Assembly (NCBI RefSeq): GCF_002837275.1
Contig: NZ_NXIF01000006.1
Coordinates: 1-64,000, forward strand
Direction: 5' to 3'
Length of the DNA stretch: 64,000 nt
From: Malaciobacter halophilus
GTDB lineage: Bacteria; Campylobacterota; Campylobacteria; Campylobacterales; Arcobacteraceae
The position numbers and the translations under genes were made by a program. Each line of letters opens with the position of its first letter. The first letter of the stretch is position 1. The notes under the pieces were generated by a model that worked only from the letters and a program-made list of their open reading frames with translations, was not told where the DNA came from and did no database searches. This document shows positions 26,665-34,085 of this stretch, piece after piece.

Positions 26665-27539
26665 ACTTCAACTTTTGCTAATCTTTCATAATATTTAACT
26701 AAAGCCCCATGGTCTAAATGCTCTTCACCCTCAGCTTTCATAGCTTGCATAATCTCCATCACACTAGCAGTAAGATGAACAGGAGCTCCAATCTCATGGG
26801 CTGTATCAAGAGCATTTTGTAAATCTTTTATATGTAGATTGATTTTAAATCCTGGTTTAAACTCTCTATTCATAATTAAAGGAGCTTTTGCATCTAAAAC
26901 AGTACTTCCTGCTAGTCCTCCTCTAATTGCTTCATAAACTAAATTTGGCTCAACTCCAGCTTTTGTAGCTAGTACCAATGCTTCACACATACCAGCAATA
27001 TTTAGTGCAACGATAACTTGATTTGCTAACTTTGTAGTATTTCCAGCTCCAACTTTACCAGTATAAACAACTGAACCAGCCATAGAAAGCAAAATATCAT
27101 AACACTTATCAAATACCTCTTTTTTACCACCAACCATAACAGAAAGTGTTCCTTCAATTGCTTTAGGCTCACCACCACTTACAGGAGCATCTAAAAACTC
27201 TACATCTTTTTTTGCTAACTCTTGTGCTATGTCTTGAGAAGCTAAAGGAGCAATAGAACTCATATCGATAACAATGCTTCTAGCTTTTATACCTTCTATC
27301 ACACCATCTTTACCTAAAATCACCTCTTTTACTTGTGGAGAGTTTGGAAGCATAGTAATAATCACATCACAAGATTGAGCAACTTCTTTAGCACTACTTG
27401 CACCAAGCGCACCAGCAGATACCAACTCATCAACAGAAGATTTACTTCTATTTGTAACAACTAGCTCATACCCTGCTTTTAGTAGATTTTTCGCCATAGG
27501 TTTTCCCATGATTCCTAATCCTATAAATCCAATTTTCAT
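26652..27539 (-). CDS. garR: 2-hydroxy-3-oxopropionate (tartronate semialdehyde) reductase family
   Basis: The 295-residue protein is a beta-hydroxyacid dehydrogenase: NAD(P) site 'GFIGLGIMGKPMAKNLL' at 4-20, substrate motif 'FLDAPVSGGEPKA' (DAPVSGG at 118-124) and catalytic Lys170 in 'GAGNTTKLANQ'. The wording is closest to tartronate semialdehyde reductase (GarR/GlxR), which makes D-glycerate. 3-Hydroxyisobutyrate dehydrogenase is the main alternative. It is convergent to the ridA operon and appears monocistronic. Confidence 0.85.
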   Translation of the reverse strand: MKIGFIGLGIMGKPMAKNLLKAGYELVVTNRSKSSVDELVSAGALGASSAKEVAQSCDVIITMLPNSPQVKEVILGKDGVIEGIKARSIVIDMSSIAPLASQDIAQELAKKDVEFLDAPVSGGEPKAIEGTLSVMVGGKKEVFDKCYDILLSMAGSVVYTGKVGAGNTTKLANQVIVALNIAGMCEALVLATKAGVEPNLVYEAIRGGLAGSTVLDAKAPLIMNREFKPGFKINLHIKDLQNALDTAHEIGAPVHLTASVMEIMQAMKAEGEEHLDHGALVKYYERLAKVEVKGE

Positions 27540-27613
27540 ATTTATTTCCTTAAGTGATTAAAGTTTTTTATAAATAGTATCATTTATTTAATTTAGAAAC
27601 AACTACTAAGTAA

Positions 27614-28081
27614 TTAAGGTTTTATCCTATACAAAACCTGTCCTACAAAAAAGGCAAGTAAAACACATAAAGACATAAGAGATGAGAAAAAACTCTTAGG
27701 TCTTTTTTGGTATTCTCTTTGAAACTTATGTAAATCCATCCACTTTTTTACAAGATAAAAAACAAAATCATCAGCAAAACTAAAATGCTTTAACAAAAAA
27801 ATCACAGGAGCTAAAACAAACAAGTATCCCCTAAAAGTAAGCTCATCATAAATACAAGCCACCTCAACAGTTTCAAATTCATACTCTTCATCACTTAGAT
27901 ATTTTTTATTATTTAACACACTACAAATAGTCTCTCTTTTTTTTACCCTATCTAAATCAATATAAATTCTCTTTTTATAAAGCATCGAACCAATAAGTGA
28001 AATGATAAAGCAAAAAAGTAGCCAGATGGTAAACAGTGGTATAGTTATAATATAGGCTATTGTTTTGTATATAAGTGTCAT
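27614..28081 (-). CDS. Membrane protein of unknown function
   Basis: The 155-residue protein has a hydrophobic segment at about 8-33 (TIAYIITIPLFTIWLLFCFIISLIGS), a soluble middle with an acidic patch, a second hydrophobic stretch near 83-97 (GYLFVLAPVIFLL) and a last one near 133-150. It is probably an inner-membrane protein. I recognise no family. It has the same orientation as the accessory region upstream but lies 41 bases beyond the last small ORF there. Confidence 0.6.
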   Translation of the reverse strand: MTLIYKTIAYIITIPLFTIWLLFCFIISLIGSMLYKKRIYIDLDRVKKRETICSVLNNKKYLSDEEYEFETVEVACIYDELTFRGYLFVLAPVIFLLKHFSFADDFVFYLVKKWMDLHKFQREYQKRPKSFFSSLMSLCVLLAFFVGQVLYRIKP

Positions 28082-28122
28082 ATGTTATCTCTTACTTATT
28101 AAATTAAATTCTATCTTACTAA

Positions 28123-28299
28123 TTAAAATGAAAAATAATCACTCTTTTCTAATTTTTTATTATATACTTTATCAATTTTATCACTTACATGATATGAAGG
28201 TATTTGAGTTTTATTATATTTTGTTCCAAGAACATTATCAATCCTAAGTGCTAAATTATAATATTTAAATAAATTGTTTAAAAACTCTTCTTTATTCAT
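28123..28299 (-). CDS. Small 58-residue protein, unknown
   Basis: An ORF of 58 codons starts at ATG 28299 and ends with TAA at 28123-28125. It is 23 bases after the stop of the DUF2779 gene, with AAAGGAAAG upstream, so it looks co-transcribed. The sequence begins MNKEEFLNNLFKYYNLALR and is rich in Lys, Tyr and Asn without a membrane segment. It is soluble, basic and unrecognised. Its codon pattern is like the neighbours, which supports a real gene; nothing shows its role. Confidence 0.5.
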   Translation of the reverse strand: MNKEEFLNNLFKYYNLALRIDNVLGTKYNKTQIPSYHVSDKIDKVYNKKLEKSDYFSF

Positions 28300-28322
28300 A
28301 TTTTATTTACTTTCCTTTTAAT

Positions 28323-29798
28323 CTATATCTTTTTTAATTTATTTAATATCTTCACCATAGCCAAAGTATCAAGTTTACAATACTCTAAAAGGAAAGTTCT
28401 CATCTTCTCTTTGCTTATCTCATCTAGCTTACTAAGATTTGCAAAGGCATTCATAGCTTGACTTCCATTTTGTACACCATCTAACTCTTTATAGGCTTTT
28501 TCAAACTCTGGAACTAATGCAGGTAGTACATACTTGATAGAGTAGCTTCCTTGCATACTTGGTGTTACATACCATTTCTTTTGAAAAGGTACCATAAGGT
28601 CTTGCATATTTTCATTTATGGCTAGTAAGTGAGTGCTAAGACTTGGGAAACTATTGCAAAGTCTTTTTATCACACCTTTTTCAAAACTCATATTATAAGC
28701 CAATACTGTAACATCACTTGGAATATCTTCACATAGCTTTTGTGCTAGTTCATATCTGCTATCTACACTATCTTGGCTCAAATACTCTTTATGGATTAGC
28801 GTTCCATCATCATATTCTATATGAAGTGAGTATTGAAAAGGGATTTGCTCGAAGGGTTTTATACCTTTGTATTGTGGTATGGCTTGTTGGTATGTTTCAA
28901 AGTCTAAGTGATAGATTGGGTATGTGAGGTTTTCTAAAAAGGCTTTGATATTTTCTTTGTCTATATAGCTTGCTTTTGATTTGTAGTTTTTTACTGCTTG
29001 AGCTTGGTTTGCGGTCATATCAAAATCTTCTGGAATATCTTCTATATCTATGATACCTTGATTGTATAACTCCACTTGCTTTTTACTTCCTAGATTGAAA
29101 ATATTAAAAATAGAGTACTCAGGTATCTGTCTTTGTACTTTCCAACAATAGTTTTTAGCATCACACTCATAAGGTTTATTACAATGTTTTCCTATATCTA
29201 TATCTGGCTCATTTACTTTATCTTCAAGATAAGTTTCAAACTCTTTTAATATGCTAGCGATATTTGACTGTAAACTTTGCACCTCACTTGTGACATCCAC
29301 TATCTTAAAAAGCTTGTCTAACTCTAAAGACTCACCTCTTACATACTCATTGTTTATATGCACTACACTTGCACTTTTTATACTAAAGCCTAAGTTTTGT
29401 AAAACATAATACTGAATAGATACATCATGAAGATATATATCTTTTACTTCAGTAGAACTTTTAACCTCATAGATAGATACTCCATCACTTTCTACTTTTA
29501 AAATATCTACCATGATAAGTATGCCCTCATAGCTAAAAGTAGCTTCATAGATATTTGATACACCCTCTTTCATCCACTCTTTTGTAGTAGATATCATCTC
29601 ATCGTAGTTTGTAGTGTATGATACTTCTTTTCCATCAGGGAAAAGCTTGCAAGCTAAGTCTCCTACTATATTTCCAGTTTCAAATATAGCTTGGGCTTGC
29701 TCATCTGGTGGTGTTAAAACACTTGGCTTGTATTTTTTAAGCCAAAGTGCTTTGGGGCATTGGATGCCTTTTGTGTAGAGGGATTTAGATAGGTTCAT
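28323..29798 (-). CDS. DUF2779 protein: Cas4-like nuclease fused to a DnaQ-type exonuclease
   Basis: The 491-residue protein looks like two nucleases in one chain. The N-terminal half has a Cas4/AddB-like PD-(D/E)XK core (Asp98, then Glu111-Val-Lys113 in IYEVKSS, Gln129) and four cysteines in the iron-sulfur pattern (Cys14 and Cys206, Cys212, Cys218). The C-terminal half has a DEDD exonuclease pattern: Asp299/Glu301 in YHLDFETY, 'LAYNMSFEKGV' near 367, and Asp477 in YCKLDTLAM. DUF2779 proteins are predicted nucleases often found in defence regions. A decayed copy of its first codons lies 3.9 kb upstream at 33588-33716. Confidence 0.85.
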   Translation of the reverse strand: MNLSKSLYTKGIQCPKALWLKKYKPSVLTPPDEQAQAIFETGNIVGDLACKLFPDGKEVSYTTNYDEMISTTKEWMKEGVSNIYEATFSYEGILIMVDILKVESDGVSIYEVKSSTEVKDIYLHDVSIQYYVLQNLGFSIKSASVVHINNEYVRGESLELDKLFKIVDVTSEVQSLQSNIASILKEFETYLEDKVNEPDIDIGKHCNKPYECDAKNYCWKVQRQIPEYSIFNIFNLGSKKQVELYNQGIIDIEDIPEDFDMTANQAQAVKNYKSKASYIDKENIKAFLENLTYPIYHLDFETYQQAIPQYKGIKPFEQIPFQYSLHIEYDDGTLIHKEYLSQDSVDSRYELAQKLCEDIPSDVTVLAYNMSFEKGVIKRLCNSFPSLSTHLLAINENMQDLMVPFQKKWYVTPSMQGSYSIKYVLPALVPEFEKAYKELDGVQNGSQAMNAFANLSKLDEISKEKMRTFLLEYCKLDTLAMVKILNKLKKI

Positions 29799-29843
29799 TG
29801 TCTTTTACCTTTAGTTTTTTATAATTTGTGTTATAATCATACT

Positions 29844-30728
29844 TTAAATTCCTACTGAACGACAGTTATCCAACTTTTCTAAAACATCAAAACTTTTTAA
29901 ATCCATCTTAGAAAAAGCAAACCACTTTTTACCCAAGTCTTTTAAACTAGCTCCTATATGGTAAAGCTCTTTATCATCAATTATCATAAATCTATCATGT
30001 GAATTTTCAAACTTTTTTATCTCTATTTTTTTATATTGCAAATTGTATTTTTCTAAGTCTAGCTTTAATTGTTTTGAGATGCTTTTTGTATATATAATTA
30101 CATTTATATTTTGATTTTTTGAAAGTAGAGTTAAGACACTATCATCAACATAATTATCTATAATTATTATTTTAATTTTAGCACTTCTTATTAAATCAGA
30201 TACAAAAGTATGTGCATCAAACATCTGTCCATCGTAAAATATCCCTTGTTTTGGTTTGATAGATTTATCTTCTATTGCATTTAAAATTGTTTCAATTTTT
30301 TTATCAGTCTTAAACTGTTTATTTTCTAAAGAATTAAGTCTTTCAAATATAAGAGCATTAGTTGATATAAATTTACGCATATTTACAAAAGTTCTAATGA
30401 TATTTATGTGAATTTCAACTGCTATTTTACTTGTTAGTATTGCTGCAACTGCTGATACACCTTGTTCTGTAAAGGCAAAAGGTTTTGCTCCACCAAGATG
30501 TTGTTTTGAAGGTATCACAGATTGTGATACCATAAATTCAATCTCATCATCGTTTAATTCAAACATGAAATCACTAGGAAATCTTTCTATATTTCTTTTG
30601 ACTGCTTGTTTTAAAACTCTTGTTTCCACATCATACAATTCTGCCAAATCTCTATCTAAAATTACTTGCATATTCCTAATACTATAAATCTTGTTTCTAA
30701 TATCCTCATTAATTATTAATTCATTCAT
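29844..30728 (-). CDS. ORF6N-domain protein with C-terminal PLD-like domain
   Basis: Residues 1-115 match the ORF6N DNA-binding domain of phage and plasmid origin ('IRNMQVILDRDLAELYDVETRVLKQAVKRN', 'FAFTEQGVSAVAAIL'). Residues 160-290 look like a single phospholipase-D-type half: predicted strand 'AKIKIIIIDNYVDDSVLTLL', then 'HDRFMIIDDKELYHIGASLKDLG', where His244-x-Arg246-x4-Asp251 stands for HxKxxxxD (Arg replaces Lys). PLD folds include nucleases. It shares strand and orientation with the helicase gene 128 bases upstream, suggesting a two-gene module; its role is unknown. Confidence 0.82.
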   Translation of the reverse strand: MNELIINEDIRNKIYSIRNMQVILDRDLAELYDVETRVLKQAVKRNIERFPSDFMFELNDDEIEFMVSQSVIPSKQHLGGAKPFAFTEQGVSAVAAILTSKIAVEIHINIIRTFVNMRKFISTNALIFERLNSLENKQFKTDKKIETILNAIEDKSIKPKQGIFYDGQMFDAHTFVSDLIRSAKIKIIIIDNYVDDSVLTLLSKNQNINVIIYTKSISKQLKLDLEKYNLQYKKIEIKKFENSHDRFMIIDDKELYHIGASLKDLGKKWFAFSKMDLKSFDVLEKLDNCRSVGI

Positions 30729-30856
30729 ATTGAAGTCCTAATTTGAAATAAATATATTTATCTTTTTCTTAATATTGGCAAAGCGTTATATTATAATAAC
30801 ATTAAAAAATATTTTTATTTAAAAACATTGCATTTTGTAATTATCTTTCTATCTAT

Positions 30857-33547
30857 TCATAACAAATTAATCAAATATTTTTTTAATCTTTTTTCTTCTT
30901 CACTATCATTAGTTTTAAACCTCATAATAGCTATTTCACTTTTATTTAAAATAGAGTCTTTCACTCTATCTCTTTCTAATTGTTCAGGATTATTTTCATG
31001 ATATTCATACCCATCAACTTCTATAGCTAATACAGTACTATTATTAATTTTATTATATATCACAAAATCAATATGAGAATTAGGATGAAAAACAAATTTT
31101 TGTTCTCTTTCAGTCAGTATACTTAAATCCCTAATTATTCTATTTAGTGGTATATGAATAACTCTAGTTAAGTGAGAGAACATCTCTTCACTTAATACTT
31201 TTTCGATAACAATATTCATTAAATTTTCTGATTTATGCTTGCTCAAACTTTTATATTTTGTTAAATATTTTTCTAAGTATGGGGAATAACTTTGATATAG
31301 TAAATCAAATATTGAATATATTTTACTTTCTTTTATCTCTAAGTTATTATATTTAATATAATTTACTAAATCTTTCATATTTTTATTTTTTTCTCTATCA
31401 GAAACAACAACAAAAAGCTTATCAACTGCTCTTGAAATTGCGACATTTAGAAGATTTTCATTATCAACAAAGTCATTTTCTTTATCTACAACAGTTGATA
31501 AAATCATTATATTTTTTTCTCTACCTTGATATTTATGAACTGTATCTATAACAATCTCTTCATCATTTTCAAATAAATCATTTAATTTAGAAACTTGTTT
31601 TCTAAAAGGTGATGCAATTCCTATATTTATTTTATCAATATTTGGTAATATCTCTTTTTCAATTACATCTATCTGACGTTGATTATATGTGCCTCTTGCA
31701 TGATTTCCTTCTACAGTTTTATATAAAGCAAGAGGCATATCTTCATCATTTTGTTTTGTTAGAACTATTAACTCATTATTATAAAACTTCTTATTACAAA
31801 ATTCTATAATTCTGGGATGACACCTATAATGCTCTCTTAACAATGTTTTAGGAATATCTTTATAAATTTTAGAAATAGAAGATAATAAACTTTCTTCATA
31901 ATTATAAGGATTACCAACTTTGTAGTTATTATATATATTATTAACAATTTCTTTTGTTTCATCTTTTATTACATGAGGTAATTGCTTTAAATCTCCAACA
32001 ACTACAACATTTTTTGCACAAGACAATGCTAATGAGCCAGCTACAATATCTACTTGCGAAGCTTCATCAATAATCAAATAATCATATAACTTCCCATTGG
32101 CTATACAGTATCTTAAGGAGTGTGTTGTACTTAAAACCACAGGATACTCTTCAATGAAATTATCAAACTTATCACTTTTCCATACAACATCATCATCAAA
32201 GCTATCTCTTTGGGTTTTAAAACCATATTTATTTGATAAGAAAGCTTTAAATAAAAACATTGATTTTTCACTAAATGATTTCATATTATTTTCAAAATCA
32301 AAGTCTTTTAAAGTATCTTCTAATTTTTTTATCTGTTTTAATATCTCTTTTTCTTTTTGTATATAAAAATACTTTTGTAAAAGTAAAATAATAGAATCTA
32401 TAGAGTTCTTATATAATGAAGTTAAAAGAATTCGATATTTTATTAAAATTTTAAATTTAAATGAAAATGATATTTTCTTATTCAATTTTTGTCTTTTCTC
32501 AAAATCAGCCCACAATGACAAAATATCTTCTGTATCAAATCTATTAAATTTATGATAACTATCTATTTTATCTTCTCTTTTTTCATATAAATCTAAAAAA
32601 TGGTTTTTTTCTACTTTAAGTTCCATTTGAAGCTGTTTTAATTTTGATAGTTCATTATTCTGTTCTAACATCACTTTTAAAGATTCTATTTCATCAACTA
32701 TTGTTTCTGCAACATTATTTAAATCTATATCTTTTTTATCTTTTATAAACTCTGGATATTTTGTATTTTGATTTGAGAAAAATTCTTCTTTATTATCTTT
32801 ATTCCCTAAAAAAGCAGAGATAAAAGACAAATCATATTTTTCTAATTTTTCAAATACATTTTTCGTAGCGGCATTATTATTCGATACTATTGCTATAGTT
32901 TTATTTCTCATAATAAGATTTGCAATAATATTAAGAATAGTTTGAGTTTTACCTGTTCCAGGAGGACCTTCTATCACACTAATTTGATTTAACAAAGCTT
33001 TTTGAACAGCTTTTTCTTGACTTAGATTAAAACCAAAAGGGAATATTATACTTTCTTTGTTTTCATTAGTATCTATTTCTGAAGCATTTAGATATTTAGA
33101 TAAAACACTTTTTTCACTAATAAATGTCATCTTATCATAGCTATTAAATAAAAAATCATTCTCTTCATCAACACTTTTTGATAATTCTTTTAAATACTCT
33201 AAAATATTTTTTGAATTTTTATTTGTCAAACAATTTTTTTCAAAAGTTAAACGAGAAGATTTATAAATATTTTTTCTTCCATTTTGATAAAAAATCCTAA
33301 AATATAGTTTGAAACTTTGAATTTTAATTATATTTGAAAGGAGTTTTCCATCTAAATGCAATATATAATCAGATGGGTCTAATTCTTCTAACAATTCAAG
33401 TTGTAAAACTCTATCTTTCTTATATTTATAAACTGTATCATTATTTATAAATTTAATATTTGCATAATCACTTTGAAAATTTAATTGCTCTAAATCTTCT
33501 GTTTTATCTTTATTATCTATAAGTATTAAATATCTGTTTTTATCCAT
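30857..33547 (-). CDS. SF1 (Upf1/COG1112-like) helicase with C-terminal nuclease-like domain
   Basis: The 896-residue protein has Walker A GPPGTGKT at 194-201, a helical insertion, motif II 'YLIIDEASQVDIV', 'VVVGDLKQLPHVI', 'LLREHYRCHPRIIEFC', 'DTVHKYQGREKNIMILSTV' and 'NVAISRAVDKLFVVV', the full Upf1-like SF1 set. The last ~100 residues ('HIDFVIYNKINNSTVLAIEVDGYEYHENNPEQLERDR') resemble DUF2726/Vsr-type endonuclease-like domains (Asp, then Glu-x-Asp-Gly, His, Gln, Arg-Asp). Such helicase-nuclease fusions occur in anti-phage systems. The gene lies between two copies of the DUF2779 5' end. Confidence 0.87.
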   Translation of the reverse strand: MDKNRYLILIDNKDKTEDLEQLNFQSDYANIKFINNDTVYKYKKDRVLQLELLEELDPSDYILHLDGKLLSNIIKIQSFKLYFRIFYQNGRKNIYKSSRLTFEKNCLTNKNSKNILEYLKELSKSVDEENDFLFNSYDKMTFISEKSVLSKYLNASEIDTNENKESIIFPFGFNLSQEKAVQKALLNQISVIEGPPGTGKTQTILNIIANLIMRNKTIAIVSNNNAATKNVFEKLEKYDLSFISAFLGNKDNKEEFFSNQNTKYPEFIKDKKDIDLNNVAETIVDEIESLKVMLEQNNELSKLKQLQMELKVEKNHFLDLYEKREDKIDSYHKFNRFDTEDILSLWADFEKRQKLNKKISFSFKFKILIKYRILLTSLYKNSIDSIILLLQKYFYIQKEKEILKQIKKLEDTLKDFDFENNMKSFSEKSMFLFKAFLSNKYGFKTQRDSFDDDVVWKSDKFDNFIEEYPVVLSTTHSLRYCIANGKLYDYLIIDEASQVDIVAGSLALSCAKNVVVVGDLKQLPHVIKDETKEIVNNIYNNYKVGNPYNYEESLLSSISKIYKDIPKTLLREHYRCHPRIIEFCNKKFYNNELIVLTKQNDEDMPLALYKTVEGNHARGTYNQRQIDVIEKEILPNIDKINIGIASPFRKQVSKLNDLFENDEEIVIDTVHKYQGREKNIMILSTVVDKENDFVDNENLLNVAISRAVDKLFVVVSDREKNKNMKDLVNYIKYNNLEIKESKIYSIFDLLYQSYSPYLEKYLTKYKSLSKHKSENLMNIVIEKVLSEEMFSHLTRVIHIPLNRIIRDLSILTEREQKFVFHPNSHIDFVIYNKINNSTVLAIEVDGYEYHENNPEQLERDRVKDSILNKSEIAIMRFKTNDSEEEKRLKKYLINLL

Positions 33548-33587
33548 TACTTCTCAATATATCATTCATCAATTTTTTTACATACTC

Positions 33588-33716
33588 CTATTTAAATGTA
33601 ACCTGCGCTTGCTCATCTGGTGGTATTAAAACACAGCTCTTTACTTTTTTAAGCCAAAGTGCTTTTTGGGGGGGACACTGGATGCCTTTTGTGTAGAGTG
33701 ATTTAGATAGGTTCAT
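33588..33716 (-). pseudogene. Remnant duplicate of the DUF2779 gene 5' end (42 codons)
   Basis: Read on the minus strand this encodes MNLSKSLYTKGIQCPPQKAL and continues to a premature TAG at 33588. It is nearly identical to the first 37 codons of the DUF2779 gene (start 29798), with a two-codon insertion in a C-tract, several substitutions and loss of everything downstream. On the plus strand the expansion appears as seven G in a row (33668-33674). The upstream 122-aa ORF ends inside this remnant. It is a scar of a duplication or of insertion of the neighbouring helicase/ORF6N module. Confidence 0.85.
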
Positions 33717-34071
33717 TAGGCATATAATCTTGTTCAGTTATTAGTATAATTGGAAAATCTTCATCTTCTTCCCAAAAATCAAGATCATTAATTACTTTAA
33801 ATATTTTTTTTGCAATATTTGGAAAATAGTATATTGCTGTAGAACTTCTTGTTCCACTCCCCGATTTGTAATAATATTGAAACTCATTCATATCTCTAAT
33901 TGCAAAAAAACTGTTGTTTTGTAAAGATAATTTATACTCAAAGTTTCTATTTTTTGGAGGCATTGTAGCTATTTGCAAAATTTCATCTTTAGTAAAGGTA
34001 AAAGTTTCTTTTCCATGATATGCTGAGAACATTAATGTAATTTTTGGTTCTAAATCGATTATATCATCCAT
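33703..34071 (-). CDS. Unknown 122-residue protein downstream of the Gabija-like pair
   Basis: This soluble, acidic 122-residue protein (net negative, with a DEDEE-like patch 'FWEEDEDFPIILITEQD') starts 14 bases after the UvrD-like helicase gene with AGGAG seven bases before its ATG. It is therefore almost certainly translated from the same mRNA. I recognise no domain. Its last codons (MPNEPI) run into the start of the DUF2779 remnant, so its C-terminus may have been altered by the rearrangement. Its place suggests an accessory or control subunit of the pair, which is inference. Confidence 0.65.
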   Translation of the reverse strand: MDDIIDLEPKITLMFSAYHGKETFTFTKDEILQIATMPPKNRNFEYKLSLQNNSFFAIRDMNEFQYYYKSGSGTRSSTAIYYFPNIAKKIFKVINDLDFWEEDEDFPIILITEQDYMPNEPI

Positions 34072-34085
34072 ACTAATACTCCTAT

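Noticed and set aside
28065-28247. 60-codon plus-strand ORF after the membrane protein gene
   Set aside because: It is antisense to the better-supported 58-residue minus-strand ORF and lacks a ribosome-binding site.
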